Part shown: positions 1 through 6,868 of the stretch, piece by piece
Layout of the letters: the number at the start of each line of letters is the position of its first letter
Numbering within the stretch: position 1 is the first letter of the stretch
DNA from: Actinomycetota bacterium
GTDB lineage: Bacteria > Actinomycetota > Actinomycetes > Streptosporangiales > Streptosporangiaceae
Assembly: GCA_003140115.1 (NCBI GenBank)
Contig: PLIQ01000217.1
Location: 4,342 to 15,146 of the forward strand
Length of the DNA stretch: 10,805 nt
Direction: 5' to 3'
Translations under genes and position numbers: made by a program
Notes under the pieces: generated by a model
Told to the model about the DNA's origin: nothing
The model's input: only the letters and a program-made list of their open reading frames with translations
Databases searched by the model: none

Positions 1-27
1 GAGACACCAGAGACACCGGAGACGTCG
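1..27. repeat. Three 9-bp tandem repeats coding for a VSG tail
   Basis: GAGACACCA, GAGACACCG and GAGACGTCG follow one another. On the minus strand they encode Val-Ser-Gly-type triplets in the C-terminal tail of the MFS protein. The array may continue to the left of the window. Confidence 0.6.
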
Positions 28-1406
28 GTGCCCGAGACCGGGCCCGCGTTGCTCGACCCGGAATCCGGACCGGAGCCGCCCGGCGCCGGGTCCGGGCCGG
101 ACGAGGACTGACGCCGGGGCCGGGCCAGCCAGTACGTACCGGCCAGGATCGCGAACCCGGCCGCGACCACGCCGACGATGGCAGGCGAGTGGCCGTTGGC
201 CGGCATGAACACGGCGCTCAGCGCGGCCCCGGCCACGTACGTGGCGTTGGACATCATGTCGTAGAAGGCGAACACCCGGCCCCGGTACTCGTCGGCCACC
301 TCTTCCTGCAAGATCGTGACGGAGCAGATCGCCACGCCCTGCCGGGTCAGGTACAGCCCGAACCCGATGGCCAGGTAGGCCAGCTCGTTGAAGGTCTCGC
401 CCAGCGCCACCGTCACCACCGCGCTGGCCAGCAGCAGCACCGTGATCCAGGCCGGCTTGGACAGCCGGCGGGTGACCGGCGGGGTGATGAATGCCGCGCA
501 GGCATAACCGATCCCCGACGCGATGACCAGCCCGCCCAGGTGACCCTCGGCGGTGCCCACGCTCGACCGGTAGAAGTAGTCCCGGTACAGCAGGATCGAC
601 ATCAGGAACAACGGCCCGAACAGGAAGCTGAAGCCGCCGGTCGCGCCCAGCGCGGCCGCCGCGCCGCGCCGCCGCAGGACGTACCGCGCGCCCGCCACCA
701 GCCCGGTCGCGACCACGGCCAGCTCGCTGAGCAGCCGGCCCGGGGGCGGCTGCCCGGGCGCCCGCACCGGGCCGAGCAGGTCGCGGCCCATGGTGGCCGC
801 CACCATGCTGGCCGCGACGTAGCAGCCGCCCCCGACCAGCAGCGTGACGGCCGCGCCGCGCTCGGTGTTGCCGGTGGCCACGTTCAGGCCCAGGGCCACG
901 ATCCCGCCCAGCGTGGCCATGATGCCGCCCACGGTCGGCGACACCGAGTTGGCCATGACCAGCTTGTCCTCGGCCACCACGTGCGGCAGCGCCGCCGACA
1001 GCGAGGACAGGAAGAACCGGTTCACGCCCAGCACGAGCAGGACCCCGACGTACAGCGGCGCGCCGCGGCTGCCCGCCGCCATCAGCGCCGCGGTCAGCAC
1101 CACGAAGGCCGACCGGACCGCCGCCGACCAGACCAGGATCTGGCGCCGGGACCACCGGTCGATGAGTACCCCGGCGAACGGCCCGACCAGCGAGTACGGC
1201 AGGTACAGCGCGGCGAAGGCCGCCGCGCCGGCCGCCGGGCTCGGGAACGTCGAGGCGTTGAAGAACACGTACGTGCCGACCCCGGCGGTGATGATGCCGT
1301 CACCGGTCTGCGAGACCAGCCGGGTGGCGAACAGCCGCCGGAAGTCCCGCTCGGCCAGGACGACCCTCAGGTCGCCCAGGAACGTGGACCGGCCGCTCGC
1401 TGCCAC
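1..1406 (-). CDS. MFS transporter, probable drug/metabolite exporter (3' end outside window)
   Basis: This is a major facilitator superfamily protein of the inner membrane, probably a proton-driven exporter; the substrate cannot be read from the sequence. The GTG start at 1406 is forced, because an in-frame TAA lies four codons upstream (1416-1418). A purine-rich GGACGG precedes the GTG. About 468 codons are visible and the frame stays open to base 1. The conserved MFS loop 2-3 signature is present as GVLIDRWSRR (residues 79-88). Many hydrophobic segments follow, with a second half-motif YRGRVFAFYD further on. The family is probably the MFS_3/DHA3 'macrolide efflux-like' group (inference). 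After the last membrane segment comes a low-complexity Ser/Gly/Pro/Asp tail ending in VSG repeats, which the window truncates. The gene starts 33 bp after ino1 on the same strand, so it is probably the distal gene of a padR-ino1-transporter operon. Confidence 0.88.
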   Translation of the reverse strand, partial: MAASGRSTFLGDLRVVLAERDFRRLFATRLVSQTGDGIITAGVGTYVFFNASTFPSPAAGAAAFAALYLPYSLVGPFAGVLIDRWSRRQILVWSAAVRSAFVVLTAALMAAGSRGAPLYVGVLLVLGVNRFFLSSLSAALPHVVAEDKLVMANSVSPTVGGIMATLGGIVALGLNVATGNTERGAAVTLLVGGGCYVAASMVAATMGRDLLGPVRAPGQPPPGRLLSELAVVATGLVAGARYVLRRRGAAAALGATGGFSFLFGPLFLMSILLYRDYFYRSSVGTAEGHLGGLVIASGIGYACAAFITPPVTRRLSKPAWITVLLLASAVVTVALGETFNELAYLAIGFGLYLTRQGVAICSVTILQEEVADEYRGRVFAFYDMMSNATYVAGAALSAVFMPANGHSPAIVGVVAAGFAILAGTYWLARPRRQSSSGPDPAPGGSGPDSGSSNAGPVSGTDVSGVSGV

Positions 1407-1439
1407 CCGTCCAGCTTAGAACCCGGGCCCGGTAACTGC

Positions 1440-2519
1440 TTAGCGGGCGACCTCGCCGCGGATGAACTTCTCGACCAGGTCGTGGCATACGTCGTCGCCG
1501 TACTGCTCGGGCGGCGACTTCATGAAGTAGGAACTGGCCGAGATCACCGGTCCGGCGATGCCCCGGTCCAGCGCGATCTTGGCCGCGCGGACCGCGTCGA
1601 TGATCACGCCGGCCGAGTTGGGCGAGTCCCACACCTCGAGCTTGTACTCCAGGTTGAGCGGCACGTCACCGAACGCCCGGCCCTCCAGCCGGACGTACGC
1701 CATCTTGCGGTCATCGAGCCAGGGCACGTAGTCGGACGGGCCAATGTGCACGGCCGCGCGCTCCATCTCGTGCGGGATCTGCGAGGTGACCGCGCGGGTC
1801 TTGGAGATCTTCTTCGACTCCAGCCGGCTGCGCTCCAGCATGTTCATGAAGTCCATGTTCCCGCCGAAGTTGAGCTGGTAGGTGCGCAGTAGCTCGACCC
1901 CGCGGTCCTCGAACAGCTTGGCCAGGACGCGGTGGGTGATGGTGGCGCCGACCTGGGACTTGATGTCGTCGCCGATGATCGGCACGCCCGCCTCGGCGAA
2001 CTTCGCCGCCCACTCCGGGTCGGAGGCGATGAACACGGGCAGCGCGTTCACGAACGCGACGTGCGCGTCGATCGCGCACTGGGCGTAGTACTTGTCGGCC
2101 TGCTCGGATCCGACCGGCAGGTAGCACACGAGCACGTCGGCACCGCTGTCGCGCAGCACCCGCACCACGTCCACGGGCGGCTCGTCCGACTCGGTGATGA
2201 TCTCCCGGTAGTACTCGCCCAGGCCGTCCAGGGTAAGACCGCGCTGGACCGTCACCCCGGTCGTCGGCACGTCGGCGATCTTGATCGTGTTGTTCTCGCT
2301 CGCCGTGATGGCCTCGGCCAGGTCGACGCCGACCTTCTTGGTGTCCACGTCGAACGCGGCGACTACCTCCACGTCGCTGACGTGGTACGGGCCGAACCGG
2401 ACATGCATCAGGCCGGGAACCCTCGCCCCGTCGGCGGCGTCCCTGTAATACTCCAGTCCCTGCACGAGGGAGCTAGCGCAGTTACCGACCCCCACGATGG
2501 CGATGCGGACCTTGCCCAT
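1440..2519 (-). CDS. ino1: Inositol-3-phosphate synthase (myo-inositol-1-phosphate synthase)
   Basis: A cytoplasmic NAD-dependent enzyme of 359 residues that converts glucose 6-phosphate to 1D-myo-inositol 3-phosphate. In actinobacteria this is the entry to phosphatidylinositol, phosphatidylinositol mannosides and mycothiol. The N-terminus is a Rossmann nucleotide-binding segment, [15 protein letters not shown] (residues 4-18). The family's lysine-rich active-site stretches are present: [15 protein letters not shown] (183-197), [12 protein letters not shown] (216-227) and the run around [10 protein letters not shown] (235-244). The C-terminal motif [15 protein letters not shown] (297-311) is also typical. 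The length is close to the mycobacterial Ino1 length (about 367). The ATG at 2519 shares its A with the TGA stop of the upstream padR gene (TGATG), so translation is probably coupled and ino1 is controlled with the regulator. In M. tuberculosis the same pair is Rv0046c/Rv0047c. Confidence 0.97.
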   Translation of the reverse strand: MGKVRIAIVGVGNCASSLVQGLEYYRDAADGARVPGLMHVRFGPYHVSDVEVVAAFDVDTKKVGVDLAEAITASENNTIKIADVPTTGVTVQRGLTLDGLGEYYREIITESDEPPVDVVRVLRDSGADVLVCYLPVGSEQADKYYAQCAIDAHVAFVNALPVFIASDPEWAAKFAEAGVPIIGDDIKSQVGATITHRVLAKLFEDRGVELLRTYQLNFGGNMDFMNMLERSRLESKKISKTRAVTSQIPHEMERAAVHIGPSDYVPWLDDRKMAYVRLEGRAFGDVPLNLEYKLEVWDSPNSAGVIIDAVRAAKIALDRGIAGPVISASSYFMKSPPEQYGDDVCHDLVEKFIRGEVAR

Positions 2520-3172
2520 CAGGATGACTCCTTATCGGAAGTGTTCTCTTGGATGCCGGTCGGCGACTCCGGAACGGCCGGCGGCTCCGAAGCGACCTGT
2601 CGCTCCGAGGCGATCAGCTCGTTCAGCCACCGGACTTCTCGTTCCACTGACTCCAGGCCGTGTCGGTGCAGTTCCAGGGTGTAGCTGTCCACGCGCTCCC
2701 TGGTTCGCGTCAGAGCCGCCCGGATGGACTCCATCCGCTCCTCGAGCCGGCTGCGCCGGCCTTCGAGGATCCGGAGCCGTACGTCGACCCTCGTCTGTCC
2801 GAAAAACGCGAAGTGAACCCCGAACCCGTCGTCTTCCCACGCCGCCGGACCGCCCTCGCCGAGGAGCTCCTGGAGCCGTTCCTTGCCGTCGGCCGTCAGC
2901 CGGTACACCTTCAGCGCCCGCCCGCCGCGGCGCGCCCGCCCCGCCGAGGCGGCGCGGGCCGGGCCGTCGGGCTCGGCCTCGTCGTGCTCCTCCGCGATCA
3001 GCCCGGCAGCGAGCAGCTCGTGCAGGCACGGGTACAGCGACCCGTAGGAGAGCGCGCGGAACAACCCGAGGACACTGGTGATCTGCTTGCGCAGCTCGTA
3101 GCCGTGCATCGGTGTCCTGCGCAGCACTCCGAGCACGGCGAGCTCAAGCACTGCGGACCGGTTGCGCCCCAC
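2519..3172 (-). CDS. PadR-family transcriptional regulator
   Basis: A 217-residue DNA-binding protein of the PadR family, probably a repressor of its own operon (ino1 and the MFS exporter). The winged helix-turn-helix covers residues 8-100: [17 protein letters not shown] (11-27) is the canonical PadR helix 1-2 segment, [17 protein letters not shown] (43-59) the recognition region and [16 protein letters not shown] (89-104) the wing. Residues 63-87 form an Ala/Arg/Gly-rich insert within the wing. Residues 130-195 are predicted to be helical and charged, fitting the PadR C-terminal dimerisation helices. The 22 C-terminal residues look disordered. The start is GTG at 3172, preceded by GAGGGGG about 5 bases away. 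The stop overlaps the ino1 start by one base. The inducer is unknown. Candidate operators lie upstream at 3257-3305. Confidence 0.93.
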   Translation of the reverse strand: MGRNRSAVLELAVLGVLRRTPMHGYELRKQITSVLGLFRALSYGSLYPCLHELLAAGLIAEEHDEAEPDGPARAASAGRARRGGRALKVYRLTADGKERLQELLGEGGPAAWEDDGFGVHFAFFGQTRVDVRLRILEGRRSRLEERMESIRAALTRTRERVDSYTLELHRHGLESVEREVRWLNELIASERQVASEPPAVPESPTGIQENTSDKESS

Positions 3173-3197
3173 GCTGCCCCCTCAGTCCGCTCTGTTG

Positions 3198-3219
3198 GTA
3201 ATCGTGGTTAGTAATCGTG
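3198..3219. repeat. Direct repeat GTAATCGTG, 13-bp period
   Basis: GTAATCGTG occurs at 3198-3206 and again at 3211-3219, 26-47 bp upstream of the padR start codon. It is probably in the padR 5' untranslated leader. It may be a second regulator site; its function is unknown. Confidence 0.5.
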
Positions 3220-3256
3220 TCGGTCCTCATCCCGCGTATCCGCACGATGCGTCGAG

Positions 3257-3286
3257 ATGATACTTCGGATCGCTAGGTCGTATCGA
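3257..3286 (-). promoter_or_regulatory. Candidate padR promoter
   Basis: Reading the minus strand, TCGATA (four of six matches to TTGACA) is followed after 18 bp by TATCAT, a TANNNT-type -10 box. Transcription would start near 3250 and give a leader of about 78 bases. Both hexamers overlap the arms of the imperfect inverted repeat GATACTTCG/CGATGTATC. Confidence 0.35.
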
Positions 3287-3305
3287 TGTATCGAACCGAT
3301 ATATC
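3259..3305. promoter_or_regulatory. Operator-like cluster of three related 9-bp motifs
   Basis: Three near-copies of one motif are present: CGAAGTATC on the minus strand (3267-3259), CGATGTATC (3284-3292) and CGATATATC (3297-3305) on the plus strand. The last two have a 13-bp period. The middle copy lies inside a short palindrome, TCGAT-GT-ATCGA (3283-3294). PadR proteins commonly repress their own promoters through short dyads, so autoregulation is the natural inference. Binding is not demonstrated. Confidence 0.45.
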
Positions 3306-3386
3306 CAAAGAATATGTCCCGCTTCGGCCTACCGCAAACTCGAACATGATCACCTCCGGGACTCGGCTCAGACCCCGGTTGGGACG

Positions 3387-3392
3387 TACGCT
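3387..3392 (+). promoter_or_regulatory. -10 box for a probable leaderless DUF5318 transcript
   Basis: TACGCT fits the actinobacterial TANNNT consensus and ends seven bases before the ATG at 3400, so transcription would begin at or next to the start codon. No good Shine-Dalgarno sequence precedes that ATG, which agrees with a leaderless message. No clear -35 element is seen. Confidence 0.4.
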
Positions 3393-3399
3393 GGCGAAC

Positions 3400-3804
3400 A
3401 TGACGTCAAGGCGTTCCGTCGTGGAGTACGGCCTGGCCCGCCGGGCCACCCTCGCGTCCGTCTTCTCCGGGCGAACGACCGTCACCGACGTCTGCGACGC
3501 GCACCCGTACCTGCTGCGGGCGGCGAAATTCCACGGCGAGCCCACCGACGAGCGCTGCCCGATCTGCCGGAAGACCAAGCTGACCCACGTCACTTACGTC
3601 TACGGCGACGAGCTCGGCCAGTACGAGGGACGCGTGAAGCAGACCCGCGAACTGGCCGAGATGGCCGCCGAATACGGTGAATTCCGGGTGTACGTGGTGG
3701 AGGTTTGCCAAAGTTGCGGATGGAACCATCTCGCTTCCTCCTACGTTCTCGGCACTGGCGAGCCCGCCGTACGCCGCAGACGACGTGCGCGAAGCAGCCA
3801 GTGA
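3400..3804 (+). CDS. DUF5318 family protein with zinc-ribbon-like CxxC pairs
   Basis: A 134-residue cytoplasmic protein resembling the actinobacterial DUF5318 family, whose M. tuberculosis member (Rv0049) also sits just before ponA1. Two CxxC pairs, CPIC (53-56) and CQSC (103-106), bracket a mixed region and could bind one zinc ion. Other conserved-looking stretches are DVCDAHPYLLRAAKFHG (30-46) and the helix RELAEMAAEYG (83-93). The C-terminus is a run of arginines. I chose the ATG at 3400 over the in-frame codons upstream because the conserved part begins there (MTSRRSVVEYGLARR) and the family length is about 135. The upstream extension is AT-rich and has no ribosome site. The biochemical function is unknown, and no fold beyond a possible zinc ribbon can be claimed. 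Confidence 0.88.
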   Translation: MTSRRSVVEYGLARRATLASVFSGRTTVTDVCDAHPYLLRAAKFHGEPTDERCPICRKTKLTHVTYVYGDELGQYEGRVKQTRELAEMAAEYGEFRVYVVEVCQSCGWNHLASSYVLGTGEPAVRRRRRARSSQ

Positions 3805-3805
3805 G

Positions 3806-3821
3806 CCCCTTAGCCAAGGGG
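3806..3821 (+). terminator. Short hairpin after the DUF5318 gene
   Basis: CCCCTT-AGCC-AAGGGG forms a perfect 6-bp stem with a 4-base loop, two bases after the stop codon. There is no T tract, so it may be a weak or factor-assisted terminator or only a 3'-end stabiliser. Confidence 0.35.
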
Positions 3822-3869
3822 TAACGTGTGAGTTCGGCGGGTTCCCGGGTAACCGGCCCCCGCTAGGTA

Positions 3870-3897
3870 GAGGCCGCTATCCCCAAGCCGCGGCCTC
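3870..3897 (+). promoter_or_regulatory. 8-bp inverted repeat upstream of the penicillin-binding protein
   Basis: GAGGCCGC (3870-3877) and GCGGCCTC (3890-3897) are perfect inverted repeats around a 12-base loop, ending 20 bases before the GTG at 3918. This could be an operator, or a leader hairpin influencing translation. The rest of the 113-bp gap (3805-3917) has a smaller imperfect dyad around CCCGGG (3840-3854) and no clear promoter. Confidence 0.4.
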
Positions 3898-3917
3898 CGA
3901 GCCACCAGCGAGGACGC

Positions 3918-6860
3918 GTGAGCAGCAAAGCTGATGACTTTGACGTTCGGCATCGCGATGAGCGGGCCGGCCGTGCCTGGGGCAACGGGACGGACGAGGG
4001 CTACACCGACGGGGACTACGCCGGAAACGATCACGGGGCCCTCGGCGGGACCGTCGATTACGACCTGGGCTACGACGCGAACGGCTGGGACACGCAGGGC
4101 TTCCGCAGCCCGACGGCCGGCTACCTGGACGACCACGAGACCGCCCAGCTAGGCAGCGGCGTAAGCCCGGCCACCGGGCCCGAGAACGGCCGCGGAAACG
4201 GGCACGGCATCGGCCGCGGAAACGGGTACGGCAACGAGTATCAAAGCGGGCGCGGCAACGGGCGAGGTGGCAGCCACGCGCGGACGGCCAGCACCCAGCA
4301 ACTCGGCTCGCCCGCCAGCACCCAGGAGCTCGGCTCGCCGGCCTGGGCCCCGCCAGGGCCGCACGGCCCGGGAGGGCAACAGGGTCCGGGGGGGCCGCAG
4401 GGTCCGGGCGGAGGGCCGCGAGGCCCCCGGGTCAAGGTCAAAGGCAGCTGGTGGCGCCACTGGACCTGGCGGAAGGCCCTAGGCGTGGTGCTCGGCGTCA
4501 TCGGCGCGTTCATCATCGCGGGCGCCGTCACGGTCGCCGTGGCCTACGAGGAGACGCCGGTCCCCACCGAGGCGATGGCCGCCACCAGCTACGCGCAGTC
4601 CGTCGTCTACTCCAGCAACGGCACGCTGATCGGGCGGTTCGGCAGCACCAACCGGCAGATGCTGCCCTACAACGAGATCCCGCAGTCGATCATCAACGCG
4701 GTGCTGGCCGCCGAGGACCGCCACTTCTGGACCGAGGGCGGCATCCAGCCCACCGCTATCGTGCGGGCCGCCTACGCGGACCTCACCGGCAACGATAACT
4801 CGCTGCAGGGCGGCTCGACCATCACCCAGCAGTTCGTCAGGAACTACTACCAGGGGATCGGCACCCAGCAGACGGTCAGCCGCAAGGTCAAGGAGATCTT
4901 CGTGGCGATGAAGGTCGCCAAGGAGAAGTCCAAGCAGTGGATCCTGGCCAACTACCTCAACACGATTTACCTGGGCCAGGGCGCCTACGGCATCCAGGCC
5001 GCGGCCGAGACGTATTTCGGCAAGCCGGTGGACAAGCTGACCCTGTCCCAGGACGCGCTCATCGCCGCCCTGATCCAGCAGCCGAGCACGTACCCGCTGC
5101 CCCAGTACCGTTCCGCGCTGGTGGCCCGGTGGGACTACGTGGTCGACGGCATGGTGCAGATGGGCACCCTGTCCGCGCCGCAGGCCGCGACGCTGAAGTT
5201 CCCAACCTTCGGCGACCACGTGCCGCAGACCGTGGGCATCGCCGTCTGGGACCCGTACATCCTGAACATGGTCCGCACCGAGCTGGAGAACACCTACCAC
5301 TTCACCGAGGCGCAGATCGACGACGGCGGGTACGTCATCAGGACCAGCATCGACGACTCGAAGATGGCCGCGCTCTACCAGGCGGTCAGCCAGAACGAGG
5401 CGCAGATCGACGAGGACAGCACCGAGTACCCGTTCCAGGACTACATGCACGCCGGCGCGGTGCTCGAGGATCCGGCCACCGGCGCGATCCAGGCCCTGTA
5501 CCCGGGCCCGGGCTTCCCCGGCTCGAAGGCCAACGGGACCGGGCCCGTCCTCACCGCCCGCGAGTGCGGCGTCAAGAAGATGGACTGCCAATGGAACATG
5601 GCCACGCAGAACCGGGAGCAGGTCGGCTCCTCGTTCAAGCCCTACATCCTGGCCACCGCGGTCAAGCAGGGGATGAACGTGCAGACCAGCACGCTCGACG
5701 GCTTCAACAACCAGTACATCCCGCCGGACTCCGAGCCGACCGCGTACCCGGCTACGGCCTTGCCGGTCGATTCGTCGGGGTGGTCAAGGCTGGTCACCAA
5801 CGACTCTGCCGCGGAGAACGGCCCGTTCACGCCCCAGATGGCGATGGCCGAATCGATCAACACCGCCTTTTCTGACCTGTGGCACGTCGTGGCCGGCGTG
5901 GGCAGCACGACGGTGGCCAATAACGTGGCCCAGATGGCGCAGGCGTTCGGCGTGAACACCACCGAGGCCGGCATTACCGGCGCCGATGATATCCAGGACG
6001 ATTACGGTGTCACGCTCGGCCAGGCGTCGCTGACCGTCGAGGAGCAGGCCTCGATGCTGGCCACCATCGACGACAACGGCGTCTACCACGACCCGCACGT
6101 GATCACCTCGATCACGCAGGGCAACGCGCAGATCCCGATCCAGGTCACCAGCAACCAGGTGTTCAGTAACAGCCCGATCCAGAACGCGGAGATGGACTCC
6201 CAGGTCCAGTACGCGATGTCCGAGGACACCGCTCCGTACGGCACGGCCCCGGTCGCCCAGATGAGCAACGGCCAGAAGATCATCGCCAAGACCGGCACCA
6301 CCAACACGGCGCAGTCGGCGTTCTTCATCGGCGCCATCCCGAAGCAGGCCCTCGCCGTCGCGCTGTTCACCAGCGAGCAGAACGGTGACAAGAACGGCCA
6401 GTCCCTCAACTTCCTCGGCGGCCAGGAGCAGGGCGGCTTCGGCGGGACCTGGCCGGCCATGATCTGGCACACCTACGCGGAGAACATGTTCGTCCCGCTG
6501 GGCGTGGAGACGTTCCAGCCGGTGGTCTTCACCGGGCAAAAGTGGAACGAGGTGCCGCCGAACCTGCGGAACATCGGCCCGAAGCACCCCAAGAAGAAGA
6601 AGCAAAACCCGAACCCGGGTAACGGTGGCCAGCCGACCTCGCCGCCGCAGGGCGGCGGGAACCCCAGCCCCTACCCCACCTACAGCTGTGACCCGTCGGT
6701 GGTGACCTGCAACCCGAACGCCCCGGGCAGCGACGGCAGCCCCCAGTCGGTGAGCGCCACCGAGGCGGGCGCCGCGGTGGGCGGCATCTTCGCCGGGCTG
6801 CCCGCGACCTGCCTGTGGGTCCGGCGCCGCACGCGCAGACGAGTCACCAGGCGCGGTTAG
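3918..6860 (+). CDS. ponA: Bifunctional class A penicillin-binding protein (transglycosylase/transpeptidase)
   Basis: A 980-residue peptidoglycan synthase that polymerises lipid II and cross-links stem peptides on the outer face of the membrane. It has a long cytoplasmic tail of low complexity (1-183), rich in Gly/Asn/Arg, with a repeated ASTQ(Q/E)LGSP unit and a Gly-Pro-Gln stretch. One membrane helix follows (about 187-210). The GT51 domain has AAEDRHFWTEGGI with the general-base Glu266, GGSTITQQ (298-305), RKVKE (322-326) and ILANYLNTIYLGQGAYGI (342-359). The transpeptidase domain has SSFK (nucleophile Ser571, Lys574), SIN (646-648) and KTGT (791-794), all intact. A Pro/Gly/Asn-rich segment follows (about 893-943), then a weakly hydrophobic stretch and an Arg-rich C-terminus. 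The GTG at 3918 has AGGA three bases upstream. The gene is syntenic with M. tuberculosis ponA1 and is followed 8 bp later by a GT87 gene, probably in the same operon. Confidence 0.96.
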   Translation: MSSKADDFDVRHRDERAGRAWGNGTDEGYTDGDYAGNDHGALGGTVDYDLGYDANGWDTQGFRSPTAGYLDDHETAQLGSGVSPATGPENGRGNGHGIGRGNGYGNEYQSGRGNGRGGSHARTASTQQLGSPASTQELGSPAWAPPGPHGPGGQQGPGGPQGPGGGPRGPRVKVKGSWWRHWTWRKALGVVLGVIGAFIIAGAVTVAVAYEETPVPTEAMAATSYAQSVVYSSNGTLIGRFGSTNRQMLPYNEIPQSIINAVLAAEDRHFWTEGGIQPTAIVRAAYADLTGNDNSLQGGSTITQQFVRNYYQGIGTQQTVSRKVKEIFVAMKVAKEKSKQWILANYLNTIYLGQGAYGIQAAAETYFGKPVDKLTLSQDALIAALIQQPSTYPLPQYRSALVARWDYVVDGMVQMGTLSAPQAATLKFPTFGDHVPQTVGIAVWDPYILNMVRTELENTYHFTEAQIDDGGYVIRTSIDDSKMAALYQAVSQNEAQIDEDSTEYPFQDYMHAGAVLEDPATGAIQALYPGPGFPGSKANGTGPVLTARECGVKKMDCQWNMATQNREQVGSSFKPYILATAVKQGMNVQTSTLDGFNNQYIPPDSEPTAYPATALPVDSSGWSRLVTNDSAAENGPFTPQMAMAESINTAFSDLWHVVAGVGSTTVANNVAQMAQAFGVNTTEAGITGADDIQDDYGVTLGQASLTVEEQASMLATIDDNGVYHDPHVITSITQGNAQIPIQVTSNQVFSNSPIQNAEMDSQVQYAMSEDTAPYGTAPVAQMSNGQKIIAKTGTTNTAQSAFFIGAIPKQALAVALFTSEQNGDKNGQSLNFLGGQEQGGFGGTWPAMIWHTYAENMFVPLGVETFQPVVFTGQKWNEVPPNLRNIGPKHPKKKKQNPNPGNGGQPTSPPQGGGNPSPYPTYSCDPSVVTCNPNAPGSDGSPQSVSATEAGAAVGGIFAGLPATCLWVRRRTRRRVTRRG

Positions 6861-6868
6861 ATAGGACG

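Larger units (their letters stand above)
3173..3399. promoter_or_regulatory. Divergent control region between padR-ino1 and the DUF5318 gene
   Basis: A 227-bp gene-free stretch, visibly richer in A+T than its neighbours. On the minus strand it has a candidate padR promoter, TCGATA (3286-3281) and TATCAT (3262-3257), separated by 18 bp. Copies of a 9-bp motif lie over and next to this promoter. A separate direct repeat sits at 3198-3219 and a plus-strand -10 box at 3387-3392. No convincing small open reading frame is visible. Confidence 0.6.

Noticed and set aside
189..1892. Very long plus-strand open frame opposite the MFS and ino1 genes
   Set aside because: Its translation is rich in Arg, His, Gly and Gln with no domain or hydrophobic pattern. 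It is the antisense shadow of two well-supported genes in high-GC DNA.
3286..3399. Upstream extension of the DUF5318 frame to the ATG at 3286
   Set aside because: The extra 38 residues are encoded by the AT-rich control region, have no ribosome site, and exceed the family's usual length.
4479..5591. Minus-strand open frame of 370 codons opposite ponA
   Set aside because: It lies fully inside the penicillin-binding protein gene, whose catalytic motifs are intact. The product is low-complexity Leu/Val/Arg/Asp/Gly, typical of antisense frames in GC-rich genes.
6800..6857. Possible sortase sorting signal (LPAT) at the PonA C-terminus
   Set aside because: The motif reads LPATC, not LPxTG, and the hydrophobic stretch precedes it instead of following it, so the order of a sortase signal is not met.
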